From Ambrosia x helenae (taxonomy: Eukaryota; Streptophyta; Magnoliopsida; Asterales; Asteraceae), in assembly GCA_030844895.1 (NCBI GenBank), contig CM061228.1, positions 135,203,068 through 135,267,067 on the forward strand: a stretch of DNA of 64,000 nt, given 5' to 3'. Positions within the stretch are counted from its first letter, which is position 1; each line of letters begins with the position of its first letter. Positions 10,900 through 22,949 of this stretch are shown piece by piece. The notes under the pieces were generated by a model. That model saw nothing but the letters and a program-made list of their open reading frames with translations. It did not search any database and had not been told where the DNA came from. The position numbers and the translations under genes were made by a program.

Positions 10900-11847
10900 T
10901 CTACAAGTGATACTACACGAGACTCTATATATCACAAATTACATATCAGTTTTCCTACTGTTAGTGAAAAGAAAGATCATTAAGATAACATAACAAAATT
11001 ATCACACTTCTTTTCAATCTTAGCCTCTAATACCTTAGTTGTAGCATTTAACACTAACAATCTAAAAAAAATATAATGTTAATGACATTAGCATGTTCTA
11101 AATTATAATTTGCTGTTATACTCATCCTCTATGTTTAAGCAGACTTATTCTCCAACTAGTTCGGAAACTGATTCCTATGCATCAACAAGATTTCTTTATA
11201 ACCATCACCAGCAGCAAAAACCCCTAACAAAAAAATAGCTAATGATGAACGTATAAGATAATCATATAATAAACCAAATTTTGAACAAAAATAAACAGAA
11301 GTACCTAACACAATATCACAAATTTGGGGAAAATCAAAACTACCAAACACAATATCACAAATTCGGGGGAAAATTGAAATTAAACAAAGAAATAAGTTCA
11401 AATTAAAAAGAATATATAAGGTATGGTGGCACCCGGTGGTTGACGATGGTGAAGATGGTCGTGGTAGAGGGTGGAGATGGCGGTGACAGCATAGGAGATG
11501 GTGCAGGTGCAGAGGAGATGGCGATGACGCAGAGGAACGATGGAGATAGTGGAGTGAGGTAGATTTGAGATAGTGAGAGAGAAAGATAGCTTTTGTACCT
11601 AGGGTTTATGGGAAGGAAATTTAACTTTAGTAAAATTAACATGACATAGATGACACACAAAATGTTATATCTGTCATGTTTTTTATCTCTTGACATCACA
11701 CTCATGACACACAAAAAAAGTGTGTCATTAATTAACAACATTTTTTAAAACATGACAATTTTTTTTATGACACACGTTTTTTAGTGTCATAAATGAGCGC
11801 GTGTCATAAAATGTGTGTCAAGAAAGGTCATTTTTCTAGTAGTGAAA

Positions 11848-13554
11848 GCATTCTTAGAGCCCAGTCTAATGTTGCAGTTTTGTTACCGTGTGACAAATTA
11901 TTTGTCTCTCAAAGCAAGGATGAACCATAATGTTTAACAACATTATCATATTTTAAGAATCACCAAAGCTAATATGTAGATTCCGAGTGCCTTGTTTGGT
12001 TTTTTAAATCGTTGCATTTGATTTATGTGAATTTTTCATTATTGGGCGGAACAGTATTTAACACCAAATTTAATTTTACAATTTTGAGTTTTACTTGATC
12101 ATGAAATGGTGTTATGATTCAACATCCATATTAACAATAAATCAATATTATATTTCATCTAGTTAGTATTTAAAACACGAAATGCAATAATCACTTGTAC
12201 ATAAGGCATTCTTTCTTGTACATTTCAATCCACACATCGGTATTGACTATGACAAACACCGTCATGTCGACAAAAATAAGCCGGTCGTCATTGTATATTC
12301 GAATGTTTTTAAAATATAATAGTTTTAAAGTTATGATAGAATTAAATAAAAGAAATTATAATTTTGTAAGGGAGGGGAGGAAAATGTAACTACTAATTAA
12401 AAATTAGGGAATTAAAGTGTAAATAAGATATAATATTAAAGTGTAAATAATGTATGAATGACTATTTTACCCTTATTTTAGTGTTGTTAATAAAAAAATA
12501 ATTCTTAACTTTTGGGTATCTTAAAATACCCCCCACCCCTCATGCATTATAATATAGTATAGATAAGGTGTGGAGTCGGGAAGGGGTTCAGGAGGATTCT
12601 CCCGAGACGTATACACTCTCTCTCGAGTTTATTTATTTATTTAATATTATCTTCCACTTGACTTTTTAATGCTTGGGTTGAAAACTTGAGGTGCAGGCCG
12701 GTGGTTAACAATGGAGGAATGAGGATGGGGCAAGTTTGCCGTTCATGTTTTGTATGTTTGATGTTGTAATCAATACTTACCAATATGGATGTTGGATTCA
12801 TATTTTGTATTGCTAAATTTTGTTAACAACATTAAAAACTAGTTTTATATTTGTGAGTTGGTATTTTAATGTGATAATGACATAAATTTTACATACAAAC
12901 AGAAATCTCCCATCTTTTATTAACTTTTTCATAATTCATATGAATGAATGATAAATTCTTAGTATCAAGGTAGCACACCTACTGGCTACTGAAAGACAAA
13001 AAACTTATTATATATTCACCAAGGATATTGTGTAAGTCTTTAAACATATTCACAGCTTGATCTAGTTGCTCATTTAGATGCACGATTTCCAACTGATTAC
13101 TCACAATAGTTAATACATTAGACCTCATAAGTGAGAATATAAGTGGAAAAATGCGCAGGAAATGAAAGTTGGTAATGAGTCAAAATAGTTTTGTTTGGGT
13201 TGTGAATCATATATGTATTATAGAAATCTAAATGGAAGCGATTTCGTATTTGGTTTAGTTTGTTTGTTCTCGGGCCACTTTGGTATCTAGCCAGCGACTC
13301 CCAAACCGGCAAGTGGATTTTTGTAGAAGAAGTATAGAGAGGAATATGGAAGATTATATTATTATGTTTTGGTACATTCTAAAGGAGAAAACAATCTCCT
13401 GTAAATACATAAAGGAAATACATAAAATGAGAAAGTAGCTAGTCTTTAGGGTACAAGTCAAGGTGTTAGTCTTTGGACACAAATATTGGATGACTTTGAC
13501 TATAAGACTTTAACTAGTCAAAGTTATAATCTTCAATATCTATTAATCTATTAA
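11848..13554. other. Non-coding stretch, unassigned
   Basis: Mostly AT-rich. At 12530-12560 a CCCCCCACCCCTCATGC run followed by TATAATATAGTATAGAT resembles non-autonomous Helitron ends seen elsewhere in the window (compare 15900). The open frame at 13118-13312 has no recognisable motif. I see no gene. Confidence 0.45.
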
Positions 13555-14622
13555 TCTATTAATATATATAAAAGAATTGAACATTGCTGACGTGGCGTGC
13601 AATGGTGCCTTCAATCTCTCCATGAAATTGCCACGTGGCATCATAATTGCAAGATTTTAGTGTTTTAAATTATTTCTTTTTTTAATTATTAAAAATTCTC
13701 AATTACTAAAATTAAATTGAGTTATTTTAGGAAAAAATAATTTAAAAATAAATTTAAAATTTTCTCTCTCATGTTTCCTCTCATAATTTTTAAACGTTTA
13801 TATCTTTTATATACGGGATTTTTTAAAGAAAAAAATTACACCAAATTAACGAGCGTTTTATTATCTTTCCAACGAGTACCATAGTGCTATATAAAAAACA
13901 GAGAAAAAATCAACTATTTTTTTGTGGGGTTTCGTTCATACAGGAAAAAAACACACAAAGTGTACATATTATTCATTAATCATGTTTTTTCTTTTAAACC
14001 AAGTTCTTATATACGATGTTGAAAATCAGCCCAATCGCCATGTTATCATTGGAATTTTACTAGATATACTTCATCAAGAGAAGTTAGGAGAAAGAATCGC
14101 GCAACACTGCAACACATGGTGTCACCTTATAGCAAGGTTATTTTTTTATTTATTTAATTACAAGAGTAATAATTATTACTATTGGTATTAATATTATTAT
14201 AATGGTTATATTTTTCAACCCCGGAACGCTCCCGTGAAGAATTGATAGTTGCTGACGTGGCGTTCAATTGTGGCCTCAACCATCTCTTGATTATGCCACG
14301 TGGCATAATGAGATGCAATGGTTACAATTTCCAACTTAAGTGTTTGTTTAGTTGATTATGTTAGGAATTATAAGAGCCATTAGAATGTGAGAAATTAGAG
14401 AGATGTGATGAGTTTTTAAATAGTTGCAGCTTACATAAGTGATTTTTTAGATGATTACTGATTAGGTTTTAGATTAGGGAATATGAGTTATTACTGATTA
14501 GAATACTATGAACATGTAATGATTGAGAGATATTGTGGTTAGTTAACTTGAGCCATTTGCGATAGGTTATCACGTAAAATTAGATTTTTTAACCCCAGGA
14601 CCCTCCCGAGGTAATCAGCTAG
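13555..14622 (+). mobile_element. Non-autonomous Helitron (possibly two fused copies)
   Basis: It begins near ATCTATTAATATATATAAAAG and ends CTAG (14619-14622) then T. Just upstream of the end, CCCAGGACCCTCCCGAGG looks like a decayed form of the CCCGGG-loop-CCCGGG hairpin seen at 41069-41085. A second set of ends appears at 14212-14240 (CCCCGGAACGCTCCCGTG followed by a new GCTGACGTGGCG start), so one Helitron may sit beside or inside another. It has no coding capacity and shares about 240 bp (13750-13940) with copies at 15330-15520, 40440-40700 and 41560-41720. Confidence 0.65.
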
Positions 14623-14639
14623 TGTATCTATATTATAAC

Positions 14640-15000
14640 CACCGATCAATAGTTATGCTCATAAGCAACATAAGTAAATATCACTGAACACTTATAACCT
14701 TCTAACAAATATTGATATACACCACTAAACAAACAGTTAACTGCCAATTGAAAAAAAGGAAAAATATACAGATAACTTCGTAATCAGTTTTTTTTCACCT
14801 ACTATATACATGCATGTAACCAAAATGTATGTCCTAATAAACTAATGATAGTTATATTAAATTATACTCTTTAACAGCAACACTTACCTAAAAATTAACT
14901 CATGTTTTCCGGCCAAGACATTGCGTGGAGCCATCCAAAAATCACTGAGACACTGACTGATCGTCCATTTTTCACTTATAAAATACATAGCAGGGAACCC
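14640..15000. other. Short unassigned stretch
   Basis: AT-rich with no gene. At its right edge GGGAACCCGCGCGTTGCGAC (14994-15013) resembles a minus-strand Helitron hairpin, but the CTRR terminus is altered. Confidence 0.4.
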
Positions 15001-15179
15001 GCGCGTTGCGACGAAGTTGACAATACAGGATGGAAACATAATTCAAACCTTAAAACGATTAAAAGAATCAACATGTAAGGTGTATGTTTGTGTGCAGTGG
15101 CGAATACATGATTTTTTTGTACAAGGGGCACAATGCGAATCAGCTAAAAATAGATTTACCAAAAAAACACAATGTAACA

Positions 15180-15915
15180 TATCTATCTATACATATAAAA
15201 TAAACCAAAGCCATTTTAATGACATGACATTCAAATATGCATTCTCTTCCTTGAGTGTGCCATGTGCATCCCATGTGGCATTGAGATATTTTAGGAAAAA
15301 AATAATTTAAAAACAAAATTGAATTTTTAACCCTCATGTTTCCTCCCATAATTTTTAAACGTTAATATCTTTAATATACAAGATTTTTTAAAGAAAAAAA
15401 ATTACACCAAATTAACGAGCGTTTTATTATCTTTCCAACGAGTACCATAGTGCTATATAAAAACGGAGAATTTTTTTTGTGGGGTTTTGTTCATACAGGA
15501 AAAAACACAAAGTGTTCAGGTAAATCATTAATCATGTATAGGCAAGTCACTAATTATGTTCAAATCAGTAAATATGAATTATTTTTTTAACCAGAGCCGA
15601 ATAGGTTAATATATAAATCTAGTAGGTATATATTTGTATGTGTAGAAACATTTTTGTATAATTTTGTTATATAAAATTGCAATTTTTTAGTAAAATGTAG
15701 TAGTTACTTAATTTTGTTATATTATAAATATAGTTTAATGTTAATTGGAGGTTATGATACAAGAATATGTACATGTAGGTTTTGCATGAGGGGTAGAAAA
15801 GGAATAAAAATCACATGACATTTGGGTTTTAAGCCTGAGACTTTTCCTATGCAATCTTAAAATTCTTATAAAATAACATTTCTAAACATCTTTCCTCCTT
15901 TATAATGTAGTATAG
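15180..15915 (+). mobile_element. Non-autonomous Helitron copy, same family as 13555-14622
   Basis: It shares ATCTTTCCAACGAGTACCAT, AATTAACGAGCG and the GTTCATACAGGAAAAA block with the other copies, and its start has the same CCATGTGGCAT motif. The right boundary near TATAATGTAGTATAGAT is uncertain. A MITE-like fragment (CAGTGGCGAATACATGA) lies just to its left at 15097. Confidence 0.55.
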
Positions 15916-16253
15916 ATATATATTTTTTTTGTTTCTTTCTACGATTAACTAATAATATTGAATAGTATTTTTTTCATTTCTCTCTCCTGTTAAATAGTAA
16001 TATAACTCATAATTTTTGATTGTTATTTAATTTATTCAATATTTCTTTTCTTAACTATTTATAATATTTTCGCTTACTAATAATCATCTAATATCTTATT
16101 GATCTAACATCTTGTAATACAGAAGTTTTTAACCTAATAATAAACAAAACGCACAATAATCAAAGTTCATTTTTAATGACATGTACTTAACGACTATAAG
16201 TGTAACCGATTACGTTATATATATTCAACCCGTGTAATGCACGGGGGTTTTAT

Positions 16254-16293
<40 letters not shown>

Positions 16294-16296
<3 letters not shown>

Positions 16297-16654
16297 GAAA
16301 GTTCAAATGAGAAGAAGCTTTCTTGTAAGAAGAAAAAGAAGAAATTTAGACCAATAGAAATTTTCCATTTTAATAATTGTATTTAATGTTAAATAAATTT
16401 TTAAGTTTTTGTAACTCTCATAAACTAGTTAAATAAATGAAATCATAATTCATTTTTAAATATATATCTTTAAAGCTAATGATAATTTCGATATGTGTAG
16501 AATGAATTTTGATATGTGTAGGACAAGGTTTGATGTGTGTAAGATAAAATATATAAAAGTAATTAATTGAATAATTAGTGTGAAATGAGTTAAAGTATTT
16601 AATGTTATTTCTTCTTTTTCTTCTCAAATTAAAATTCTTCTCCAATGATCCCCC
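16294..16654. mobile_element. MITE inserted in a (TA)n tract, copy 1
   Basis: It starts GTGGAAAGTTCAAATGAGAA and ends TTCTTCTCCAATGATCCCCC, with (AT)n on both sides. The ends are loosely complementary (AGAAGAAG against CTTCTTTTTCTTCT). It is non-coding. Confidence 0.7.
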
Positions 16655-16673
16655 ATATATATATATATATATA

Positions 16674-17134
16674 GTGGAGAGTTCACATAAGAAGAAGTTT
16701 TCTTGTAAGAAGAAAAAGAAGAAATTTAAACCAATAGAAATATTCCATTTTATAGTTATATTTAATGTTATATAAATTTTTTAGTTTTGTTAATTCCCAT
16801 CAAACTAGTTAAATAAATGAAATCATAATTCTTTTTTAAATATATATCTTTAAGCAAAGATAATTTATAGTGAATGATAAATTTTGGTATGTGTAAGATG
16901 AATTTCTACATGTGTAGGATAAACCTAATGATATTTTTGATATATGTAGGATAAAAGTGTGACAATTATGATGTGTGTAGGATGAATTTTGATATGTGTA
17001 GGACAAGTTTTGATGTGGGTAAAATAAAATATTTAAAAGCAATTAATTGAATAATTAATGTGAAATGAGTTAAAGTATTTAATGTTATTCCTTCTTTTTA
17101 TTCTCAAATTGAAATTCTTCTCAAATGATCATCC

Positions 17135-17138
<4 letters not shown>
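16674..17138. mobile_element. MITE in a (TA)n tract, copy 2
   Basis: It has the same ends and order as copy 1, with an extra block of GATGAATTTNNATGTGTAGG-type repeats in the middle (16870-17010). The two copies are separated only by (AT)n, so they form a tandem pair. Confidence 0.7.
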
Positions 17139-17186
<48 letters not shown>

Positions 17187-17191
<5 letters not shown>

Positions 17192-17598
17192 AGGATAATG
17201 TGGAAACTCATCCTTAGACGGTAAACTCTGCAAACTCTAACTTCCTAATTTTTTTTTGAAAAAAATAAGGCAAGTAATATACATGATTTTAAGCATTTTG
17301 AGCCAAAAAACAAATCAAAAAAGCGCCGAGTAGTTTTTTTTTTTAAATAAACTTTCGACTAACACATGTTAGACAAAACTAACACGTGTTAACCATTTGT
17401 TACCCGAAGACGGTTTTTTTATTTTTTTAAAAAAATCGGCTCGGTGCTTTTTTGATTTTTTTGGCCCAACATGCTTAAAATCATGTATATTACATACCCT
17501 AAAATTTTCATATAAAAAGAGTCGGGAAGTTAGAGTTTCCAGAGTTTCCAATATAAAAAAAGTCAGGAAGTTAGAGTTTCCAATATAACCTTGACTTG
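17187..17598. mobile_element. Foldback MITE in a (TA)n tract
   Basis: The left half (AAGTAATATACATGATTTTA, AAAAGCGCCGAG) is repeated as its complement in the right half (CTCGGTGCTTTTTTG, TAAAATCATGTATATTACAT), so the element can fold into a long hairpin with ACACATGTTAG and ACACGTGTTAA at the turn. (TA)n flanks it. A second copy is at 42321-42725. Confidence 0.75.
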
Positions 17599-17831
17599 TA
17601 TATATATTACTTAATATATAAAAAATTATTTATTCAACCTGTATGATACACGTGGTTTTAGCTTATTTTACAAGTAATTAAATTTCAAGTTAAGTGTACA
17701 GATGATCCTGTGGCTTGCAAGTACCAAGTATATAAATATTTGTATATTATAGTATTAATTTCATAAAATATGACAATTTGTAAAGTGTATCATCAATGGA
17801 TTAACAATGGAAATTTCACCGACTAATTATA
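17599..17831. other. Displaced 3' flank of the dioxygenase gene
   Basis: No gene here. On the minus strand this is the sequence that followed 39641-39743 before the SIRE element inserted, so it probably includes the original 3' UTR or polyadenylation region. Confidence 0.5.
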
Positions 17832-17836
17832 AGCAT

Positions 17837-18347
17837 TGTAGGATCGAATACCGCTAAATCCAACAATCACGGGGTTTGTACTAGAGGTGCGGAATCCCTC
17901 TAATATGCTTTAACAACAGATACGATAATGAAACTAAGATAAACGAGTAATCACAACACACACACGGGTCAAAAAGATTATCGATTAATCGCTAAAAACA
18001 GAGCACGAGTGTTTACAGAGATCAAATCAGACCTTACAGACCAAGGGAGGGTGTTTGGAGAGTGTGTGAGGCAAGAACTAATGATTAGGGCAATGATTGG
18101 GCCTATTTATACCTCCTGTACTCGTACAGGCTGCAACAGGCGAGTACGATTCTATGCTGCATGATTAACATGCGAATGGACCCCTACTCGCATGTTATTA
18201 CATGCGAGTACAATTGTAATCGCCTATAAAGGCTTCCTACTCGCCTGATGCTTCCAATCACTCCCAAAACACGTATAAACGTCTCCAAACACCCCGTGAC
18301 ACGTCCAATCAACATATATACTAGCCTAGGGACATCATGCACTTACA
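17837..18347 (-). repeat. 3' LTR of the SIRE element (511 bp)
   Basis: On the plus strand it starts TGTAGGATCGAATACC and ends CATGCACTTACA. It is identical by eye to 39131-39640 except for AAAAA against AAAA near 17975. Confidence 0.97.
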
Positions 18348-18360
18348 GACTCCCCCTTGG
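18348..18360 (-). other. Polypurine tract next to the 3' LTR
   Basis: The minus strand reads CCAAGGGGGAGTC directly before the LTR start TGTAAG, the expected primer for plus-strand DNA synthesis. Confidence 0.9.
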
Positions 18361-18492
18361 ACCAGGCTAGTATACGTACAAGAATTACTTAAGACAACGT
18401 TTATAGCAACAACTAGCAACTTTACAGACTCAAAATTGAAAACATACAAAGCAAACATAACATAAACAAACATGCAGCATCTTCAGTCTTCA

Positions 18493-20516
18493 TCAGATTG
18501 ACATTGTCTCGATCCTGGAAAGTCTTGACCAGTCGCATCCCGCATGAACTTTGTTGGCGTGACAGAAACGAATCACCCGTTGAAACTTCAATGCTTGATC
18601 GGCTTCGGCCTTCAGATGTTGTATTGGATATAAGAACAATGTCTCCACGTCTTTCTCCGAGCAGTTAATCAGCCACATTGGATCCCATACTCTAATCTTC
18701 CTGCACGGTTTTGGCGAGTTGCTCAAGACTATTACGGCTTCTGTGGTCTCTGCGTCATAGTGCCAGTAATACAACTTAGAAGCGAAGTCTTGCTCAATCG
18801 GAGCTAATGGAATCTTCGACGCGGTTTCGGGTGGTTTGATGATGTGCTTCCAAATGGGTTTCTTTGTGATGGGATGTATCTTGTTTGTCACAACAGATTT
18901 TGGGTACTGTGGTTGGAACTAGTCCCATCCTTCAACACTTTCTCTTTTCATAATGTTGTAGAACCCTTCAAACTCATAGCGTGACTCATGATACAATGGA
19001 AGGTGCAGTCTAACCAAATCGCGTATATGCCAGAAGGGCAGACTGAGTATTTTCGTGTATGGTTGAAAGTAGAGAAGACCATCCTGCCACTTTACTCCCA
19101 ACATCTTAGCATGTTTAATGTAAGCCCAGCTGATCACGCTTCCTGACATCTTCACCAACTGTTTCTTGAACATAGAAGCCTGTACAGGTTCCTTTTTCTT
19201 CTCAGACTCACCTCCAGATGGAAACCACTCAGGATACTTTTGTCTGATCTTGTCATGTCGCTCTTTCACCTTGTCTGGGACAGGTGTAGGATCAGACTTT
19301 AGCTTTTCTTCAGACTGGTTAAGCATCTCCTCAGAGATCTTAGGTATCCCGCTACTCGACTCATCAACTACATACTCAGGTGTAGTGATATTGGTTCCAT
19401 CTTCCATCTCCACTTCATGATTATCTGGATGCAGCTCTGGAGCGAAGTGGCTAGCACTGGAAGATTCTCCAGGTGCTAAGCCAAAGATCTTTTCCAAGTC
19501 ATCAGAAGTAACCTCAGGAGGTATTTCCCCCTCTTCCAGATCATAATCAGAAGACACATGAGGAACACACAGGTTGCCATCATCATCATATGCAAAGTAA
19601 CTGTTTAGGGGCTCCACGTCTTCAACAAGAACTATCGCTTTCTTCTTTACTTTATCGCGAAGTTCTTGAATCTTGCTCATCATAGGAGCTGGCTCCCCCT
19701 GAGCAGAAGAACCTGCCTTGGGATCATCGCCTCTGCGATCGTGACTTTTCTTCGTTCGACCCGATGCAGACCCACCTGTTGATCCACCACCGCCTGTGGC
19801 TCCGGGATCACCACCATCACCCTTACCATCGTTGTCATCATCGTCATCAGATTCATCATCCTCTTCTTCATCATCATCATCTTCTTCACTATCCTCATCA
19901 TCATCATCACCAGCAGTACTAGCTCCAGCTTCCGAACCACCAGTAAGTCTAGGTTGAGTTCCAGTCAGTGCATTCAACCTAGTCCTTAGCCTTATGTTTT
20001 GCTTCCTATACTTGGTGATTCGACGCTCGTTGTTCACATTTGCGAGCTGGAGATCACGATTAGACTGAATTAGCTGCTGATGTGATTCCATGAGCTGCTG
20101 TTGTGTTTCCATGATCTGCTGATGTGATTCCGTGATCTGCCTGTTCGACTCCAAGATTTGCTGATTAGATAAAGTAAGTGCGTCGACAGTGGTTCTCAGC
20201 TCAGTGTTAGCTGTGATAGTGTCTCCAATCAGTTCCAACATCGCCGTCTCATTTTCTTCTATGTTGGCGTTTTTGCTCTTCATTTCGGCCATTTCCCGTG
20301 CTTGGGCGGCCACTAAAGCAGTAAGCTCTTGGACTTGGCGCTGAAGCTGTTCGTTGGTTGTTGGAGTCGAAGATGAGGATTGAGTCGAAGGTCTAGCAGC
20401 TGATGATCTTGCTGCTTCTTTCATCATCCGGATTCTGTCACCAATCGGATTAGCAGCCAATTGTGAACCTGTCGCTTCAAACGGTAACTGAGACCTGCTC
20501 AGTGAAGATTACCGAT
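18493..20516 (-). CDS. Env-position protein of SIRE, C-terminal part, with in-frame TAG
   Basis: The frame is open from about 20516 to TAG at 18919-18921 and then continues in phase to a stop at 18493. There is no ATG at its head (the first long stretch starts at a TTG). Visible features, in order, are a coiled coil rich in QQI/LMESHQQ repeats; a very acidic Asp/Glu stretch followed by Gly/Ser-rich sequence; a hydrophilic Glu-rich region; and a conserved-looking end with WHYDAETTEAVIV and WDPMWLIN. This is the 3' continuation of 20477-21841, offset by one base. I see no signal peptide or convincing membrane span, so the label env-like refers only to position. The function is unknown. Confidence 0.7.
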
Positions 20517-21841
20517 GAAGGCATTGACATAGTCACACTCGCAGGCATAGCTGCACTGGAAGAGAGTGGGACAGTCGATGTTGCTGCTGTTGTTGTTGCT
20601 GTTGTTGTAGTTGCTGTTGTCGCCGCTTGAGAGGATTGAGTCACTGGATCCCCAAAAGCTTCAGGAAGGGTAAACCGTCTTCTTCTTGAGGTTTTCTCAG
20701 CTTGAGGTTTAACAGACATCGTCTTCTTACCTCGTACCCTGTCCTTCTTGGCGGTTGTCTTTTGTCTCTTTGCAGGAGGCGAGGAGGCAAGTTCTGCATC
20801 AATATCTGCAACAAGATCACCACTACCTGGAGAGAAAGTGGGATCTCTTGCAAGGTCTCTCGCCTCAGCTGTGAGAGCTCTATCTTCTTCTAAAGTAAGT
20901 ACATCAGCTGATTCATCTTCTGTGGCTTCAGAGTCATCATCTGCATCAGTTATGTCAACTGGTGCGTCATCATCAATATGTGCCTTACCTCTATGAGACT
21001 GAGAAGTATCGGGTTCTTGTGCTGCTCCCGAATGTTCAGAGAATCCAATAACATTCGGATCAAACTCCTCATCATCACCTTCTGCAGTGTCAGAAATCCT
21101 GCCTGGGGCGTTTTCTCCCAACTCATCTGTGCTACGCCCTATGTTGTCCCCTTCTTTAAACACCAACCTGTGAACACGTAAGTCATCCTCCGAATCACTG
21201 TCTTCGTGTCTCCACCTGTTGCCTGGTGGAGACGCGTAGTCTACTCGCTTCATGTGCCCATATAGACGTCTACTCGGAGGATATTCAGATTTCGGTCGCC
21301 CCTTGTAGATTTTCATCCTGTTCATTTCCACCTCAGTAATATCATCAGTCCCTATATATTCAGCCGGATGCTTCATCAAATCAGGTACTTGACTGTCGAT
21401 GATCAACTGTAGGAACCGGTGATAGACAATGAAGGTCTTCTTTGTAGGCGGTAATAACACGATCTCCTTTAAGTGGTGCAGGATCATCTTGGAGAAATTA
21501 AAAGGCTTGTTGAGCGTCAGAGCGACGATTGCAGAAGCCAATGTATCCCTTATCGCATCAAAAGCGCCTTTTCTCGGACCAAGGCACTTCAAAACCACGT
21601 GAGTAAGATACTTAAACTCTGGCGGAAGTAAACCTTTCATCAGCATCGTCTGTTTGTCAATTCTTCCCAAATACTTCATCCTAAGAAAGCCGCCACGTAT
21701 TAGAATAGCATCAAACACTATAGGATCAGCTTCAGAGTCTCCAAACTGTAGCACTTCTCGAATGATCTGTTCGGTGATAATAACTTCTTTTCCTTGAACC
21801 GAACTGGTAATCACGATCGGATCAGCCTTGGGATCAACCTT
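20477..21841 (-). CDS. Env-position protein of SIRE, middle part
   Basis: It is in phase with the 61-codon start at 28127-28309 once the nested LARD and one TSD copy are ignored. The first about 170 residues look like a folded domain (GKEVIITEQIIREVLQFGD, LMKGLLPPEFKYLTHVVLKC, LPPTKKTFIVYHRFLQLIID). The rest is low-complexity acidic and Ser/Thr/Ala-rich, with a basic KRQKTTAKKDRVRGKK stretch that could be a nuclear signal. It ends at TGA (20477-20479), where the next frame (18493-20516) takes over after a one-base shift. I recall similar domains in third genes of SIRE-lineage elements. No function is known to me. Confidence 0.7.
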   Translation of the reverse strand, partial: KVDPKADPIVITSSVQGKEVIITEQIIREVLQFGDSEADPIVFDAILIRGGFLRMKYLGRIDKQTMLMKGLLPPEFKYLTHVVLKCLGPRKGAFDAIRDTLASAIVALTLNKPFNFSKMILHHLKEIVLLPPTKKTFIVYHRFLQLIIDSQVPDLMKHPAEYIGTDDITEVEMNRMKIYKGRPKSEYPPSRRLYGHMKRVDYASPPGNRWRHEDSDSEDDLRVHRLVFKEGDNIGRSTDELGENAPGRISDTAEGDDEEFDPNVIGFSEHSGAAQEPDTSQSHRGKAHIDDDAPVDITDADDDSEATEDESADVLTLEEDRALTAEARDLARDPTFSPGSGDLVADIDAELASSPPAKRQKTTAKKDRVRGKKTMSVKPQAEKTSRRRRFTLPEAFGDPVTQSSQAATTATTTTATTTAATSTVPLSSSAAMPASVTMSMPSSVIFTEQVSVTV

Positions 21842-21943
21842 GGCGTTGTAACATTACGCATTTATTATACGTTACGGAGTAAAACAACAAGCTTTATTAT
21901 TTTTGGTGTTATCTTGAACCCTTATACAAAGATAATTCTTTTT

Positions 21944-22017
<74 letters not shown>

Positions 22018-22221
22018 TTAATTTTCAGATTTCATTAAGTTAAAAAAAAAAAAATACCATCACCATGACTAAACCAACCTAAAACCACCCTAAACCTTTA
22101 ATTATTGGAGCTCACCTACAACCCACTTTTAAGCCCAAACCACCCAGCCCAAACCCAACCAAAGCCCGGCCCAATGCCCCCCTCCTCCTTCCCTTTCCTC
22201 TGCAGCGAATTAGAAAAAAAA

Positions 22222-22316
22222 AAAGGGGGTTGATGCCGGGGCTCGAACTTGAGCAATAACCCGGCTCAACCCATAAACACCACGCACACAGACCACTGAG
22301 CCACAACCAATCTTGT
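22222..22316 (-). repeat. tRNA-derived SINE-like segment in the LARD LTR
   Basis: On the minus strand TGGCTCAGTGG (22293-22303) matches the pol III A box and AGTTCGAGCCC (22238-22248) is one or two bases from the B box GGTTCGANTCC, at tRNA-like spacing. An A/T-rich tail (CCCCCTTTTTTTTTT) follows. The same segment is at about 25901-25994 in the other LTR. It is not a functional tRNA gene: no cloverleaf closes. Confidence 0.6.
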
Positions 22317-22949
22317 TAAATATCCCGATTCAAATTGTATAAAACGGGTTCATTACCTGCTGCTACTTCTTCGCTGCACAAGGGGAGTCACTCGCAGTCA
22401 ACACCAAGCCACTAATTTATCAATTAATCACACAAATACGGTAAGATTCGTGATTTCCGGCCTATTCCACATCATACACACGTACGTTTACAGTTAATCG
22501 ATCCAAAACTAACCTATTGACGCGTATACATTAATTTATTGGTCAAAACTTCTAAAATTCTAATTCGTGTGGATTGCTATAAATTGATCGTTTCCTGATA
22601 GCCTAAAGGAGCCGAACATCATACCACCATCCTCAATTCACCCTTCCATTCACTCAAAATAATCAAATCGAAGATTTTTTTGACTTTCTCGTTGACTTCA
22701 GTTTTGGATAGCATTACAACTAGTAAGTTTCAATTGATTACATGCTATTGTTCTTTGATAAGGTCCGATCAAGAACCCTATTGATACTGGGGTTATTGCT
22801 CGTCAATTAGTACAGTTGTGGATTTAGGGTTTTAAGGCTTATTTGGGGAAGACGACTCTGAGTCATGTCTGTTTATATATAACGCAAAACACATACAAAC
22901 ACAACCTAATCCTCAGATCAGATGGTTGTGTCTTGGGCCCTATACACGA

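Larger units (their letters stand above)
7948..11844. mobile_element. CACTA transposon carrying host gene fragments, TSD aaa
   Basis: The element starts CACTACTAGAAAAA and ends TTTTTCTAGTAGTG, perfect CACTA-class TIRs, with 3-bp TSD aaa at 7945-7947 and 11845-11847 (3897 bp). Subterminal arrays of TTATGACACGC-like motifs lie at about 7970-8095 on the left and about 11640-11830 on the right, as expected for transposase binding sites. I see no TNPA/TNPD coding, so it is probably non-autonomous. On the minus strand it holds gene-derived exons with splice sites (8340-8379, 8600-8830, 9531-9743) and a CT-rich leader-like segment (about 11400-11620). A hAT MITE is nested at 10399-10899. Confidence 0.88.

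Noticed and set aside
14990..15015. A Helitron 3' end on the minus strand
   Set aside because: The hairpin is plausible, but the terminal tetranucleotide reads CTAT instead of CTRR, and no element body could be defined.
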